A stretch of 64,000 nucleotides of DNA from Proteus hauseri ATCC 700826 (GCF_001654965.1 NZ_LXEV01000022.1:1-64000); one strand, 5' to 3'; numbered from the stretch's first letter, positions 1 through 10,298 are shown. Numbers and translations are program-made. Notes: generated by a model not told the origin, from the letters alone.

Positions 1-307
1 TAACCATAGAGTTAATTACGCCTTTAACACCTGACACGTTACGTGTGGTTTCTATGGCTTTATTTGCATCAGCTTGAGAAGAAACAAAACCACTGAGTTG
101 TACTTTCCCCTTAAAAGTTTCAACACTAATTTGTGTTGAGTTCAGATTTTTTTCACCAATAAGTGCAGTTTTTACTTTAGTAGTGATTACTGAATCATCA
201 AAGTATCCACCAGTACCTTCAGAAGTTGGTGTAGGTGAACATGCAGATAAAGCTAGTGCCATAACCATTGCTGCAAACACAGCAGAAATTTTCGCCCATA
301 ATTTCAT
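1..307 (-). CDS. BON-domain lipoprotein (3' end cut by window edge)
   Basis: The reading frame starts with ATG at 307 and is still open at position 1, so the last residues are missing. The N-terminus is a signal peptide ending in a lipobox (LSAC, Cys at about residue 22), so an envelope lipoprotein is expected. A BON domain follows, seen as DDSVITTKVKTALI, then a beta segment with GKVQLSGFV, then VSGVKGVINSM. BON domains are thought to bind phospholipid, as in OsmY and DolP, but this short single-domain protein is neither of those by length. It lies downstream of the trp operon terminator and probably has its own promoter. The exact role is unknown. Confidence 0.85.
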   Translation of the reverse strand, partial: MKLWAKISAVFAAMVMALALSACSPTPTSEGTGGYFDDSVITTKVKTALIGEKNLNSTQISVETFKGKVQLSGFVSSQADANKAIETTRNVSGVKGVINSMV

Positions 308-529
308 TATTCAACTCCCTATTGTTACGATGTGATTGGTTATTTAAGAAATGTAAAGATAAAGCTCTGTTTCAAGTATGTGCAAAAAATAGAATATTGC
401 CAAATATTTACTAAAAATAATATTTTTTTGTTTAGGAAAATGAGATGTAGCAATATCACAATAGATCAATAAGTTGTTATCAGAATAAAAGAGGGGATTC
501 GATAAATAACTAGAATAATAATTGAGAAT

Positions 530-577
530 AATCCGCTTAGAAAAAGAAATTTTCTTCTGCTAAAGCGGATTTTTTAT
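530..577 (-). terminator. trp operon terminator
   Basis: An 11-bp inverted repeat (530-540 with 560-571, one bulged A) flanks a 19-base loop just after the trpA stop. Leftward transcripts end the stem with AUUAUU, a weak U-run. In the other direction the stem is followed by six T residues, so it may act both ways. It separates trpA from the BON lipoprotein gene. Confidence 0.7.
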
Positions 578-594
578 AGAAATCTATTGAGTGA

Positions 595-1404
595 TTATGC
601 TGTGAGTGTTGCTGCCTTCATCTCTTTTACAAATTGGGTTAGGGTTTTTAGCATCACATCTGGCTGATTAAGGTTTTTCTCAATAATTTGTACCACCGCA
701 GAGCCTGAAATAGCGCCAGCTGCGCCATTGGCTAAAGCTTCTTTAACTTGTTTGGGCTCAGAAATACCAAAGCCTTGTAATGCAGGTGGTGCATTATAGC
801 TGGTTAGTTTTTCTGTTAAATGTGCTAATGGTGTCACTGCTCGTTTATCTGTACCTGTTACACCAGCTCGAGAAAGCAGATAGGTATAAGCTTTACCTGA
901 TGTTGCTAACTCTTTTAATAGCTCATCATCGGCGTTAGGTGGGCAGATAAATATAGGCGCAATATTGGCGCGTTGTGCAGCTTCGCGAAATTCTTGCGAT
1001 TCACGTAGTGGCACATCACCGATTAAAACCGAATCTACACCCGCTTGCTGGCATTTAGTATAAAAATTATCAATGCCATTACTGAATACTAAATTAGCAT
1101 AGACTAATAACCCAATAGGAATATTAGGATATTTTTCACGAACCTGGGCTAATAATGCAAAGCAAGTAGTGGGTGTAACATCTGCATTTAATGCGCGTAA
1201 ATTAGCGCCTTGGATTGTTGGCCCATCAGCTAGGGGGTCAGAAAATGGAATACCAATTTCTAAGGCGTCAGCGCCACCAGCAATTAAAGCATCAATAATT
1301 TGTAATGAAAGCGCTGGGGTTGGATCACCTAATGTGACAAAGGGAACAAATGCACCTTGGTTTTTTTCTTTCAGTGTATTAAAGCACAATTGATAACGGT
1401 TCAT
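595..1404 (-). CDS. trpA: Tryptophan synthase alpha chain
   Basis: TrpA cleaves indole-3-glycerol phosphate to indole and glyceraldehyde-3-phosphate, passing indole to TrpB through a tunnel in the alpha2-beta2 complex. The 269-residue protein matches the usual length for this TIM-barrel family. The catalytic Glu49 and Asp60 lie in the stretch [16 protein letters not shown], and GISGSAVV near the C-terminus is the phosphate-binding region. Its ATG overlaps the last base of the trpB stop codon (TAATG), implying translational coupling and balanced synthesis. It is the last gene of the leftward trp operon and is followed by a hairpin terminator. Confidence 0.98.
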   Translation of the reverse strand: MNRYQLCFNTLKEKNQGAFVPFVTLGDPTPALSLQIIDALIAGGADALEIGIPFSDPLADGPTIQGANLRALNADVTPTTCFALLAQVREKYPNIPIGLLVYANLVFSNGIDNFYTKCQQAGVDSVLIGDVPLRESQEFREAAQRANIAPIFICPPNADDELLKELATSGKAYTYLLSRAGVTGTDKRAVTPLAHLTEKLTSYNAPPALQGFGISEPKQVKEALANGAAGAISGSAVVQIIEKNLNQPDVMLKTLTQFVKEMKAATLTA

Positions 1405-2594
1405 TAAATTTCTCCTCGCGCTGCTAAAATATCATTTACAGTAAAAATATCTTTATCGCCACGGCCTGATAAGTTCACAATGAGTAATTGCTCTTTATTC
1501 GGATTTTGTGCGATTAATTTCAAAGCATAAGCAAGGGCATGTGATGATTCTAATGCTGGAATAATTCCCTCACGACGAGAAAGTGCTTTAAAGGCATCGA
1601 TAGCTTCATCATCAGTAACAGAAACATAATCGGCGCGGCCAATGCTATTTAAATGTGCATGCTGTGGCCCCACGGATGGAAAGTCGAGCCCCGCTGAAAT
1701 AGAGTAAGACTCTTCAATTTGACCTTCATCTGTTTGCATAATCGGTGATTTCATACCGAAATAGATGCCAAGTTTGCCGTGTTTCAATGGTGCACCATGT
1801 TCACCTGTTTCAATGCCTTTACCTGCGGGTTCGACACCAATAAGCTGCACTGAGCTTTCAGGAATAAATGAGGCAAATAATCCAATAGCATTTGAGCCTC
1901 CACCAATACAGGCGATAACAGCATCAGGTAAACGGCCTTCGCGATCTAAAATTTGCGCTTTAGCTTCATCGCCAATCATTCGCTGGAATTCACGTACAAT
2001 GGTCGGATAAGGATGTGGGCCTGCCGCGGTACCTAATAGATAGTGAGCGCGGTCGTAACAGCCAGACCAGTCACGTAAGGCCTCATTACAAGCATCTTTT
2101 AAGGTAGAAGAGCCACTGTGAACAGGGATCACTTCAGCACCCATTAAACGCATACGAAAAACGTTAGGTGATTGGCGCTCAACATCTTTTGCTCCCATAT
2201 AAATACGGCATTTCATATTTAGCAGTGCGCAAGCTAACGCTGTTGCTACACCATGTTGACCTGCGCCTGTCTCAGCAATAATTTCTGTTTTGCCCATTCG
2301 TTTTGCTAACAGTGCCTGGCCTAACACTTGGTTAGTTTTATGTGCACCACCATGTAATAGGTCTTCACGTTTTAAATATAAACGGGTACGAGTACCTTCA
2401 GTAAGATTGCGGCAAAGTGTTAATGCTGTTGGTCTACCTGCGTAGTTTTTTAGTAAATCTTGGAATTCTTGCTGAAATGAAGGATCGCTTTGGGCATCAA
2501 TAAATGCTTGTTCGAGTTGATCTAGTGCTGGCATTAAGATTTCAGGTACATATTGGCCGCCAAATTCGCCAAAGTAGGGATTAAGTTTTCTCAT
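1404..2594 (-). CDS. trpB: Tryptophan synthase beta chain
   Basis: TrpB is the pyridoxal-phosphate enzyme that joins indole and serine into tryptophan. The 396-residue length is normal. The PLP lysine is Lys86 in GGAHKTNQ, and the phosphate-binding glycine loop GGGSNAIG is present. Further conserved blocks are ETGAGQHG and, near the C-terminus, NLSGRGDKD. It sits 24 bases after trpC(F) and overlaps trpA by one base. No sign of damage was seen. Confidence 0.98.
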   Translation of the reverse strand: MRKLNPYFGEFGGQYVPEILMPALDQLEQAFIDAQSDPSFQQEFQDLLKNYAGRPTALTLCRNLTEGTRTRLYLKREDLLHGGAHKTNQVLGQALLAKRMGKTEIIAETGAGQHGVATALACALLNMKCRIYMGAKDVERQSPNVFRMRLMGAEVIPVHSGSSTLKDACNEALRDWSGCYDRAHYLLGTAAGPHPYPTIVREFQRMIGDEAKAQILDREGRLPDAVIACIGGGSNAIGLFASFIPESSVQLIGVEPAGKGIETGEHGAPLKHGKLGIYFGMKSPIMQTDEGQIEESYSISAGLDFPSVGPQHAHLNSIGRADYVSVTDDEAIDAFKALSRREGIIPALESSHALAYALKLIAQNPNKEQLLIVNLSGRGDKDIFTVNDILAARGEI

Positions 2595-2618
2595 TATGCT
2601 GTCATCCTGTTTAAAATT

Positions 2619-3989
2619 TTATCTTTGTGACAAGTTATCTTGATGTAATTGATTAAATACTTGAGCAAGAAGTTGGGGATCTTTTATACCCGGTGCAGAC
2701 TCCACTCCAGAGTTAAAATCAAGACCGATACAACCTGTTTTAACTGCGCTTAAACAGTTTTCACTGTTAAGACCTCCAGCTAGTAATGCTTTTTCACGTA
2801 AGGTTTTCGGAATATGTTGCCAATTAAAGGTTTTTCCTGTGCCACCAGCACCATTATCAAGAACATATTTATCAGCGAGAGCTATCGGCTGAATGTCATC
2901 TTGTTTCGCCATATTTATCGCCTGCCAAATTTCACAGTTAGGGGAAAGCTTTTGGCGTAACTGTTTAATAAATTGGCTGTCTTCTTGGCCATGTAGTTGA
3001 ATTGCCGATAAACTAAGTTCTTCTGCATAATCACAAATAAGTTCAAGAGGTTGATTTTGAAATACACCAACGTAACTCATCGGGGCTTGTGTGATTAATT
3101 TTTTTGCTTGTGACAATGTCACCTTGCGTGGTGATTTTTCTGCAAAAATAAGCCCTGCATAATAAGCACCCACAAGATATGCCGTTTTAATATCTTGTGT
3201 ACGGGTTAAGCCGCACACTTTATGCTTTCCCAATGTAAGTGCTCTTACTGCTTGGTCGATATTTTCTTGCGACATTAATGCGCTACCGACTAAAAAACCA
3301 TTCGCAAATTGGCTGAGCGCTTTAACTTGCTGGTGGGTATGAATACCTGATTCGCTGATAATAATGGCGTCTTGCGGTAAACCTTGACTAAGCTGTTGGG
3401 TGCGGGCTAAATCAATAGAAAGATCACGTAAATCGCGATTATTAATACCAATGACTTTGGCATTAAGATTAATTGCACGCTGACGCTCTTCTTCTGTACT
3501 GACTTCCGTTAATACGCCCATATTTAATTGATGAGCAACAGCTGAAAGTGCACGATATTCATTATCATTTAGCACTGATAACATTAATAAAATGGCATCA
3601 GCTTGATAAAAGCGTGCTAAATAGATTTGATATTCATCAACAATAAAATCTTTGCATAAAACAGGTTGATGTACAGCATTACTCACTTGTTGTAGATAAT
3701 CAAAACTTCCTTGAAAATACTTTTCATCAGTTAAAACTGAAATAGCCGCTGCATAAGGCTGATAAATTTTAGCAATTGTTGCTGGATCAAAATCGGCCCG
3801 AATTAATCCTTTTGAGGGGGATGCTTTTTTGCATTCTAGAATAAATACCGTTTGAGGCTGCGTTAATGCCTGATAAAACGAACGTGTTGATGGTGTTATT
3901 TTGTGCTGAAATTCTGATAGTGGCTGAGCTGCTTTGCGGGCAACCAGAAACTCTGCTTTATCTTTAACAATGGCATTTAATACAGTCAT
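2619..3989 (-). CDS. trpC: Fused indole-3-glycerol phosphate synthase / phosphoribosylanthranilate isomerase
   Basis: This 456-residue bifunctional enzyme carries out two consecutive steps: PRA isomerisation (C-terminal TrpF part) and ring closure to indole-3-glycerol phosphate (N-terminal TrpC part). The IGPS half shows FILECKKASPSKG, VLCKDFIVDEYQI and INNRDL. The PRAI half starts near residue 255 with KVCGLTR and contains YVLDNGAGGTGKTF and the final GLDFNSGVE. The TrpC-TrpF fusion is the arrangement known from E. coli and other enterobacteria. It lies 4 bases after trpD. A perfect matS motif is embedded in the coding sequence at 3110-3122. Confidence 0.97.
   Translation of the reverse strand: MTVLNAIVKDKAEFLVARKAAQPLSEFQHKITPSTRSFYQALTQPQTVFILECKKASPSKGLIRADFDPATIAKIYQPYAAAISVLTDEKYFQGSFDYLQQVSNAVHQPVLCKDFIVDEYQIYLARFYQADAILLMLSVLNDNEYRALSAVAHQLNMGVLTEVSTEEERQRAINLNAKVIGINNRDLRDLSIDLARTQQLSQGLPQDAIIISESGIHTHQQVKALSQFANGFLVGSALMSQENIDQAVRALTLGKHKVCGLTRTQDIKTAYLVGAYYAGLIFAEKSPRKVTLSQAKKLITQAPMSYVGVFQNQPLELICDYAEELSLSAIQLHGQEDSQFIKQLRQKLSPNCEIWQAINMAKQDDIQPIALADKYVLDNGAGGTGKTFNWQHIPKTLREKALLAGGLNSENCLSAVKTGCIGLDFNSGVESAPGIKDPQLLAQVFNQLHQDNLSQR
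3110..3122. other. matS site (MatP binding), inside trpC(F)
   Basis: GTGACAATGTCAC matches the 13-bp matS consensus GTGACRNYGTCAC exactly. In E. coli, MatP bound to such sites organises the Ter macrodomain. This is one of four perfect matches in the window, and the dif and Ter sites support a terminus location. Confidence 0.8.
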
Positions 3990-3993
3990 GAAT

Positions 3994-4992
3994 TTATCCT
4001 CTTGCCGCTAGTGCGTTTACACGATTAATGGCTTTGCCACTGTAAATAGTATGCATGGCAATTTCGGTATTTATTTTTAGATCTTCCTGACCATGTAAGC
4101 GCATTAATAGCGCCACATTGGCTGCAACAGATTCGGTGTGCGCTCGTTTACCCTGTCCTTGTAGTAAATCAGTCAGTAATTGACGGTTTACTTCAGGTTC
4201 TCCGCCTTCAAGATCGGACATTGCACAAGGGCGTAGACCAAAATCACTTGGTGTTAATTCATAACGGATGATTTCACCATTATGAAGCTCAGCAACTTGT
4301 GTTGGTGCATGTAATGAGACTTCATCCATACCGCCACTATGAACGACAGCAGCACGCTCATAACCTAATACTTTAAGGGTATCGGCAATAGGGAGTAACA
4401 AATCTGGGCTATATACCCCAATTAATGCTAATGGTGGGCGAGCTGGGTTAATCAACGGTCCTAACACATTAAAAAGTGTGCGCGTTTTAAGTTGTTGACG
4501 AACAGATGCCGCAAAGCGAAAACCGCTATGATATTGGGGGGCAAATAAAAAACAGACGTTAACATCATCAAGTAATCGACGAGCATCAGCAGCGCTATTA
4601 TCTAATGCAATACCAAAGGCAGCTAATAGATCAGAAGAACCAGAACGGCTAGATACACTGCGATTACCATGTTTTGCGACTTTAATACCTACTTCAGCGG
4701 CAACAAAAGCACTTGCTGTTGAAATATTAATGCTGTTTGCACCATCACCACCGGTACCAACAATATCGCAAAAGGTATAATCAGGGCGAGGGAAAGGCAG
4801 TGCATTATCAAGTAAAGCACGAGCGGCACCCGCGATTTCTTGTGGATGTTCTCCACGCATTTTCATGCTAATTAATACCGCCGCTAATTGTGATTCAGTT
4901 AATTCACCGCGAATAATTGCGCTAAAAAGAGTTTGGCTTTCTTCTAGCGTTAATTGTTGTGCGCTAAATAATTTATTGAAGATAGTTTCCAT
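3994..4992 (-). CDS. trpD: Anthranilate phosphoribosyltransferase
   Basis: TrpD transfers phosphoribosyl from PRPP to anthranilate. The 332-residue protein is a stand-alone TrpD, not the TrpG-TrpD fusion found in E. coli. The PRPP-binding motif [14 protein letters not shown] is near residue 80, followed by [34 protein letters not shown] is the family's C-terminal signature. One base separates it from the trpG stop and four bases from trpC(F), so coupled translation is likely. Confidence 0.97.
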   Translation of the reverse strand: METIFNKLFSAQQLTLEESQTLFSAIIRGELTESQLAAVLISMKMRGEHPQEIAGAARALLDNALPFPRPDYTFCDIVGTGGDGANSINISTASAFVAAEVGIKVAKHGNRSVSSRSGSSDLLAAFGIALDNSAADARRLLDDVNVCFLFAPQYHSGFRFAASVRQQLKTRTLFNVLGPLINPARPPLALIGVYSPDLLLPIADTLKVLGYERAAVVHSGGMDEVSLHAPTQVAELHNGEIIRYELTPSDFGLRPCAMSDLEGGEPEVNRQLLTDLLQGQGKRAHTESVAANVALLMRLHGQEDLKINTEIAMHTIYSGKAINRVNALAARG

Positions 4993-4993
4993 T

Positions 4994-5587
4994 TTATGCG
5001 TCTCCTTTAGGCGTCTGTGCCCATGCGATAGTTTGTTCTAATAGTTGTGCGCCTTTTGTGGTTAAAATTGATTCCGGATGAAACTGAAAACCACAGGTTT
5101 TATGTTGACGGTGACGCACCGCCATAACGGTGTTATCGCACCACGCATTTATAATTAGTTCTTCAGGTACTTGTTCACCAGAAAGCGAATGATAACGGGC
5201 TACAGGGAGTGGGTTAGGTAAGTTGTTAAACATAGCATTGTCATCGTGCTGAGCTAATGTCGCTTTACCATGTAAGATCTCGCCACAAGAAGAAACTTTG
5301 CCACCATAAGCTTCAATAATGGCTTGATGGCCTAAACAGATGCCAATAATAGGTAAAGTACCTAGTACTCGTTGCAATAATTCAGGCATACAACCTGCTT
5401 GTGAGGGTGCTCCTGGGCCGGGTGACAGCAATAAAATAGGATGAGTTAATTCATTGAGCTTTTGTTCAATAAAATCGGCACTCATATTATTGCGATAAAT
5501 AACCACTTGATGATTATTACTGCGCAATTGATCGACTAAGTTGTATGTGAACGAATCGATATTATCGAGGAGTAGAATAGTCGCCAT
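4994..5587 (-). CDS. trpG: Anthranilate synthase component II (glutamine amidotransferase)
   Basis: TrpG releases ammonia from glutamine and channels it to TrpE to make anthranilate from chorismate. It is a class I amidotransferase of 197 residues, the normal length for a free-standing TrpG. The catalytic triad is visible: Cys84 in GICLGHQ and the His/Glu pair in FQFHPES near the C-terminus. [10 protein letters not shown] forms the oxyanion region. Its start overlaps the trpE stop by one base. The separate trpG and trpD genes differ from the fused gene of E. coli. Confidence 0.97.
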   Translation of the reverse strand: MATILLLDNIDSFTYNLVDQLRSNNHQVVIYRNNMSADFIEQKLNELTHPILLLSPGPGAPSQAGCMPELLQRVLGTLPIIGICLGHQAIIEAYGGKVSSCGEILHGKATLAQHDDNAMFNNLPNPLPVARYHSLSGEQVPEELIINAWCDNTVMAVRHRQHKTCGFQFHPESILTTKGAQLLEQTIAWAQTPKGDA

Positions 5588-7164
5588 TAGTAAGCTCCTT
5601 GTGCTGTCGTGACAGTGTGTGCTTGTAAAATGGCATTAATAACGGCTTGTGATTTGTTTCTTGTCTCTTCAGCTTCCATTTTGGGATCTGAATCAAGCAC
5701 AATTCCGGCACCAACTTGAATAGTGGCAATATTATTTTCGACATAAGCAGAGCGAATAACTATGCAAGTATCAAAATCTCCAGCACCAGTAAAATAACCA
5801 ATAGCACCACCGTAACTACCACGTTTGGTATTTTCATAGCGCGCAATTAATTGCATCGCACTGACTTTAGGCGCGCCTGAAAGTGTTCCCATATTCATGC
5901 AAGCTTGATAAGCATGGAAAATATCTAAATCATTACGCAATTTCCCGACAACGCGAGAGACTAAATGCATAACAAAAGCGTAGCGATCCACTTTAGTTAA
6001 TTCAGCAACATAACGACTACCTGCTTGGCAAATTCGCGCTAAATCATTGCGAGCGAGATCAACCAGCATTAAGTGTTCTGAAAGCTCTTTGGTATCGGTA
6101 CGCATTTCTAATTCAATACGACTATCTAAATCCTGATTGATAGAGCCGTCCGCATTGCGTCCTCTTGGTCGAGTACCGGCAATTGGGTAGATTTCAATTT
6201 GGCGATCTGCTGCTTGATATTTCAATGCACTTTCAGGTGAAGCCCCAAAAACGGTGAACAGCGGATCTTGCATATAAAATAGATAAGGGCTTGGGTTTTT
6301 CGCTTTTAATACTTGGTAAGCAGCAAGTGGTGAGGGGCAAGCCACTTGAAAGCGGCGAGAAGGCACAACTTGGAAAATATCACCACGACGAATATAGGTT
6401 TTCATTGCTTCAACAATATCGCCATAGCCATCATCATTCATATTGCCGCGTACCACGGCTTCTTCGGCTGATAATCGGCGGGGATCCGGCTGTTTTAACG
6501 GTTGTTTTGTCTGCTCAATTAATTGTTGTTGACGCGCTTGAATACGCTGGTTTTCAGTTTTATCGCCAGTAAATGAAATTGAAACTAACTGGCTATCGCG
6601 ATGTTGATGGTCGATAACAATTAATTGTTCTGCTAAATAAAAACAATAATCAGGGCAAGAAAAAGTACTATCTAAATCTACAATAGGTTCAAAACCACAG
6701 ACTAAATCATAGGCAAATAAGCCACCGACAAAGATAAACTGGGCATCATTAGCGTTGGAATTACTTAAAAAGAAACGCAGAGCATCAAATACGCTGGCTG
6801 ATTTAAGTTTGCTCTCTTCATCAATATTTTGTTGTGTAGCTGAAAAAGTAAATACGCACTGCTGTGCTGTTTCTGATATCAGCGTTGCTTGTTCTTTTAG
6901 TGCGATTTTTATGCCTGGTAATAGGGCTTGGCCGTTAACCGTTAACGCGTCGATAGTGACCTGATTTTTTAATGCGCTAATGCGTAATGCACTATCGACA
7001 ATTAATAAACTTTTTAAGTTGGCTTTCGTTTCTATTTGAGCTGATTCTAATAATAATGTGTGTCCGCGATTTTCACATAATGTATTGAAAATCAAGGCCG
7101 GTTCGCTGTGATAAGGTAAGGATGCTGCCTTAGTTTTAAATGAGAAGCTGTGTGATGTATTCAT
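5587..7164 (-). CDS. trpE: Anthranilate synthase component I
   Basis: TrpE is the chorismate-using subunit of anthranilate synthase, the committed and tryptophan-inhibited step. The 525-residue length is typical. The feedback-binding segment LLLES is near residue 38. The chorismate-binding core is seen as [41 protein letters not shown] and the C-terminal [13 protein letters not shown]. It is the first structural gene, about 110 bases downstream of the leader peptide, and is controlled by TrpR and attenuation. Confidence 0.98.
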   Translation of the reverse strand: MNTSHSFSFKTKAASLPYHSEPALIFNTLCENRGHTLLLESAQIETKANLKSLLIVDSALRISALKNQVTIDALTVNGQALLPGIKIALKEQATLISETAQQCVFTFSATQQNIDEESKLKSASVFDALRFFLSNSNANDAQFIFVGGLFAYDLVCGFEPIVDLDSTFSCPDYCFYLAEQLIVIDHQHRDSQLVSISFTGDKTENQRIQARQQQLIEQTKQPLKQPDPRRLSAEEAVVRGNMNDDGYGDIVEAMKTYIRRGDIFQVVPSRRFQVACPSPLAAYQVLKAKNPSPYLFYMQDPLFTVFGASPESALKYQAADRQIEIYPIAGTRPRGRNADGSINQDLDSRIELEMRTDTKELSEHLMLVDLARNDLARICQAGSRYVAELTKVDRYAFVMHLVSRVVGKLRNDLDIFHAYQACMNMGTLSGAPKVSAMQLIARYENTKRGSYGGAIGYFTGAGDFDTCIVIRSAYVENNIATIQVGAGIVLDSDPKMEAEETRNKSQAVINAILQAHTVTTAQGAY

Positions 7165-7221
7165 TGTATCGCTCTATATTGATTGTCTTTGTTTGTGGCT
7201 TGCCGTACTTGTTTTGGCGCA

Positions 7222-7248
7222 TAAAAAAACCCGCCTAGGCGGGTTTTT
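7222..7248 (-). terminator. trp attenuator
   Basis: A perfect GC-rich hairpin (CCCGCC-TA-GGCGGG, 7230-7243) is extended by A-T pairs. On the leftward transcript it is followed by a run of U. It lies between trpL and trpE, where the 3:4 attenuator hairpin is expected. Upstream segments containing GGCTTAGCGCC can compete with it. Confidence 0.9.
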
Positions 7249-7273
7249 GATATCACTGGCGCTAAGCCGGAGA

Positions 7274-7336
7274 TCAAACCGCCCATAACATAGGATTGCG
7301 CCACCAAAGAGCGATAAAATGTTGATAGGTGTTCAT
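7274..7336 (-). CDS. trpL: trp operon leader peptide
   Basis: A 20-residue reading frame starts with ATG at 7336 behind a strong ribosome binding site (AAGGAG, 7-base spacing). It carries two adjacent Trp codons at positions 11-12 (ALWWRNP) and a third at position 18. Ribosome stalling at these codons when charged tRNA-Trp is scarce would favour the antiterminator and allow transcription into trpE. The start, the codons and the downstream attenuator are all read directly from the sequence. Confidence 0.92.
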   Translation of the reverse strand: MNTYQHFIALWWRNPMLWAV

Positions 7337-7388
7337 AAGATCTCCTTAAAGATAATCATAAGTAGCAATTAACGAACTAGCTCGTGTT

Positions 7389-7424
7389 GTGTACTAGTAA
7401 ACTAGAACTGATTGGGTTCGTCAA
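7389..7424 (-). promoter_or_regulatory. trp promoter with TrpR operator
   Basis: On the minus strand, TTGACG (7424-7419) and TTTACT (7401-7396) form -35 and -10 elements with a 17-base spacer. The -10 lies inside the palindrome CTAGTTTACTAG with the flank GTACACAA. This closely resembles the E. coli trp operator core CTAGTTAACTAGTACGCAA in the same position relative to the promoter. TrpR with bound tryptophan would block RNA polymerase. Confidence 0.88.
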
Positions 7425-7485
7425 GTACTTTGTGGCATACTCTTTAAAAATTATTGTATTGTTAGCGGTTATAAAAGGAGAACCA

Positions 7486-8346
7486 ATGACAGAACGGCTA
7501 TCTGATTTACGAGTGATTTATGATTTACACAGCCACACTACCGCATCAGATGGCGAGCTTTCACCTGAAGAGTTAGTTGAAAGAGCAGTAGAGCGTCAGA
7601 TTAATGTGTTAGCAATAACCGATCACGATACAACGGCGGCAATTGAACCCGCAACTCGCTATATCACAGAAAAAAATCTTCCTCTGACCCTGATATCAGG
7701 TGTCGAAATATCGACTTTGTGGGAGAATATAGAAATCCATATTGTGGGGCTTAATATTGATATTGGGCATGATGTGATAAAAAGTTGCCTTGCCTCACAA
7801 AGCCAATGCCGAGAAGAACGCGCTAAAATGATAGGTGAGCGTTTGGCAAAAGCGGGCATTCCAAATGCTTGGGAAGGTGCAAAAGCGTTAGCACAAGGCG
7901 GACAAGTGACAAGAGGACATTTTGCTCGCTTTTTAGTTAATGCAGGGCACGTAGACTCTGTTAATAAAGTATTTAAACGCTACTTAGCTAAAGGTAAAAC
8001 AGGCTATGCTCCGCCACAATGGTGCTCTATTGGTGACGCTGTCACGGCAATCCATGCCGCTGGTGGTGTTGCTGTGTTAGCACACCCAGGCCGATATGGT
8101 CTATCCTCTAAGTGGTTAAAACGTTTAACGCTTTATTTTAAACAACAAGGTGGCGATGCTATCGAAGTGGCGCAATGTCAACAGCCACCACAAGAACGAG
8201 AACAACACGGTGCATTAGCACAATCTTTTGAGTTAAAAGCATCGTTAGGTTCTGATTTTCATCGTCCTTGTTCGTGGATAGAATTAGGACGTAATTTATG
8301 GTTACCCGGTGGCGTCGAACCTGTTTGGACGTTATGGCAGGAGTAA
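7486..8346 (+). CDS. rnm: RNase AM / 5'-3' exonuclease (YciV, PHP family)
   Basis: YciV (Rnm) is a 5'-3' exonuclease of the PHP phosphoesterase family that matures the 5' ends of rRNAs in E. coli. The start was set at ATG 7486, behind AAAAGGAG. An upstream in-frame start would overlap the divergent trp promoter. From here the protein has 286 residues, near the E. coli length. Metal-binding motifs are DLHSHTTASDGEL near residue 14, ITDHDTT, VEIST, VLAHPGR and the final GSDFHRP. It lies head-to-head with trp, as in E. coli, and yciO follows 24 bases later. A matS motif is embedded at 8033-8045. Confidence 0.94.
   Translation: MTERLSDLRVIYDLHSHTTASDGELSPEELVERAVERQINVLAITDHDTTAAIEPATRYITEKNLPLTLISGVEISTLWENIEIHIVGLNIDIGHDVIKSCLASQSQCREERAKMIGERLAKAGIPNAWEGAKALAQGGQVTRGHFARFLVNAGHVDSVNKVFKRYLAKGKTGYAPPQWCSIGDAVTAIHAAGGVAVLAHPGRYGLSSKWLKRLTLYFKQQGGDAIEVAQCQQPPQEREQHGALAQSFELKASLGSDFHRPCSWIELGRNLWLPGGVEPVWTLWQE
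8033..8045. other. matS site (MatP binding), inside rnm
   Basis: GTGACGCTGTCAC fits the matS consensus GTGACRNYGTCAC at every position. It lies within the coding sequence of the RNase AM gene. Confidence 0.78.
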
Positions 8347-8370
8347 CATCAGAAAGTCGTTGAGGGATGT

Positions 8371-8991
8371 ATGAGCCAACTTTTTTATATTCACCCTGAT
8401 AATCCGCAGGCTCGTTTAATTGAACAAAGTGCTGATATTTTACGCAAAGGCGGTGTGGTGATTTATCCAACAGATTCTGGTTATGCCATTGGCTGTTGTT
8501 TAGATAACAAAGATGCAATGACGAGAATTTGTCGTATTCGTCAATTAGATAAAAATCACAATTTTACTTTAATGTGTCGTGATTTATCTGAGATAGCAAC
8601 TTATGCCTATGTGGATAATGTGGTTTTTCGGTTAATTAAAAATAACACTCCGGGAAATTACACTTTTATTTTAAAAGCGACCAAAGATGTACCTAAACGT
8701 TTAATGAATGAGAAACGTAAAACAATAGGTTTACGTGTTCCGTCTAACCCTATTGCATTAGCATTATTAGAAGCAATAGGTGAGCCATTAATGTCGACTA
8801 GCCTGATTTTACCAGGCAATGATTTTGCTGAGTCTGATCCTGAAGAGATCAACGATTTACTCAGTAAACAGGTTGATATGGTGATCCACGGTGGTTATTT
8901 AGGGCAAAAACCGACCACTGTGATTGATTTAACCGAAGATAGCCCTGTTATTGTGCGAGAAGGAACGGGTGATATCACACCTTTTCAATAA
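8371..8991 (+). CDS. yciO: Sua5/YciO/YrdC-family protein YciO
   Basis: This 206-residue protein has the YrdC-like fold of the enzymes that make threonylcarbamoyl-AMP for tRNA t6A. E. coli YciO has the same length, but its physiological role is less clear than that of TsaC. Visible blocks are GGVVIYPTDSGYAIGC near residue 30, the KxR-type core RIRQLDKNHNFTLMCRDL, PGNYTFILKAT, and KTIGLRVPSNPIALALLE. TVIDLTEDSPVIVREGTGD closes the domain. It probably shares a transcript with rnm. Confidence 0.93.
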   Translation: MSQLFYIHPDNPQARLIEQSADILRKGGVVIYPTDSGYAIGCCLDNKDAMTRICRIRQLDKNHNFTLMCRDLSEIATYAYVDNVVFRLIKNNTPGNYTFILKATKDVPKRLMNEKRKTIGLRVPSNPIALALLEAIGEPLMSTSLILPGNDFAESDPEEINDLLSKQVDMVIHGGYLGQKPTTVIDLTEDSPVIVREGTGDITPFQ

Positions 8992-9374
8992 GCATTAAAT
9001 AACAAGTCAGCATTCTTTTGGTGGACAGCTTTTATCGCGTAATAAAGATATAAAACGTGAAGCTAACGGCTGCTTGTGTTAAATTTATACGTTGCGACAA
9101 AAGTCACGATACATGCCTTTAAGTTGGTTATAACCATTAACCTTAGATAAGTGCGTTTAAGTAGTTAAAGGTGGTTTTTGTTGGCACTATTTTTGTTAGC
9201 ACTGTTGGTATTTAGCTTTGTTATCAACAGTGTTTACCTTAAATTATAAGCCTTTGTTTGTTAAATAATATGTTGTTAAAAGATATTGTAAACAAGGGTT
9301 GTTTTTACTTGATTGATTTTAAAAAATTAATTTTATTTTATGACGCCTGTGAAGGCGACACATGAGGTTGTTTC
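8992..9374 (+). other. Intergenic region yciO-rluB
   Basis: No known gene or RNA was recognised in these 383 bases. The rluB ribosome binding site is weak. One speculative item is a 23-codon frame at 9178-9249, beginning TTG after TAAAGGTGG, that encodes an entirely hydrophobic peptide. It may be chance and is discussed as a low-interest finding. Confidence 0.4.
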
Positions 9375-10298
9375 ATGAGCGATAAATCGCAACGCACCGA
9401 AAAATTACAAAAAATTCTAGCTCGTTCGGGTCATGGCTCACGCCGTGAAATAGAAGGCTATCTGCAAGAAGGTCGTATCAGCATTGATGGCGTAAAAGCT
9501 ACTCTTGGTGATCGTATTGATGTTACTACAACCGCTAAAATTCGTTTAGATGGTCGTATTTTAAGCATTCGCGAAGCACAAAAAGATGTTTGTCGTGTTT
9601 TGGCTTATTACAAACCAGAAGGCGAGTTATGTACCCGTAGCGATCCTCAGGGACGCCCAACGGTTTTTCAACGTCTTCCGCGTTTAAATCATGCTCGTTG
9701 GATTGCGGTAGGTCGTTTAGATGTAAATACTAGTGGTTTATTACTGTTTACTACAGATGGTGAGTTAGCTAACCGTTTAATGCATCCAAGCCGTGAAGTT
9801 GAACGTGAATATGCGGTACGTGTTTTTGGTGAAATTGATGATACAAAAATTCGTCAATTGACTCGAGGCGTGCAATTAGAAGATGGTCCAGCCTCATTCC
9901 GTTCTGTTTCCTATCGCGGTGGTGAAGGAATTAACCAATGGTACAACGTTTCTCTAACAGAAGGTCGTAACCGCGAAGTTCGTCGTATGTGGGAAGCAGT
10001 AGGCGTTCAGGTTAGCCGTCTTATTCGTGTCCGTTATGGTGATATCGATTTACCTAAAGGCTTGCCTCGCGGTGGTTGGGTTGAATTAGGACTTGAGCAA
10101 ATTAACTACTTGCGTCAGTTGGTTGAATTAAATGATGAAACGGTTACTAAAGTAGCGGTAGAGAAAGATCAACGTCGAATTAAGGCAAATCAAATTCGTC
10201 GAGCAGTTAAACGTCATACAAAAGTATCCGCTCGTACATCAACATCGCCAGCCAAAAGAGTATCAAGCCGTCGTCAATCAGCAGGAAATAAAAAATAA
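9375..10298 (+). CDS. rluB: 23S rRNA pseudouridine(2605) synthase
   Basis: RluB isomerises U2605 of 23S rRNA to pseudouridine. The protein has 307 residues. An S4 RNA-binding domain comes first ([21 protein letters not shown]), followed by the RsuA-type catalytic domain. The catalytic Asp is in [19 protein letters not shown], and REYAVRVFG and [14 protein letters not shown] are family blocks. The C-terminal 60 residues are basic and low-complexity, as in other RluB proteins. RluE and RluF relatives are less likely because of the tail and the location near yciO and btuR, where rluB sits in E. coli. Confidence 0.94.
   Translation: MSDKSQRTEKLQKILARSGHGSRREIEGYLQEGRISIDGVKATLGDRIDVTTTAKIRLDGRILSIREAQKDVCRVLAYYKPEGELCTRSDPQGRPTVFQRLPRLNHARWIAVGRLDVNTSGLLLFTTDGELANRLMHPSREVEREYAVRVFGEIDDTKIRQLTRGVQLEDGPASFRSVSYRGGEGINQWYNVSLTEGRNREVRRMWEAVGVQVSRLIRVRYGDIDLPKGLPRGGWVELGLEQINYLRQLVELNDETVTKVAVEKDQRRIKANQIRRAVKRHTKVSARTSTSPAKRVSSRRQSAGNKK

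Noticed and set aside
5607-5625. GTGACAGTGTGTG in trpE as a possible matS
   Set aside because: The second half-site does not match GTCAC.
7384-7485. Upstream extension of the rnm (yciV) reading frame
   Set aside because: It would overlap the trp promoter and operator; ATG 7486 has a strong ribosome binding site and fits the known N-terminus.
8159-8518. Minus-strand frame across the rnm-yciO junction (119 codons)
   Set aside because: It overlaps two well-supported genes and resembles no protein.
9108-9124. GCGAC-N4-GTCAC as a possible matS
   Set aside because: Spacer is 4 instead of 3 and the first half has a mismatch.
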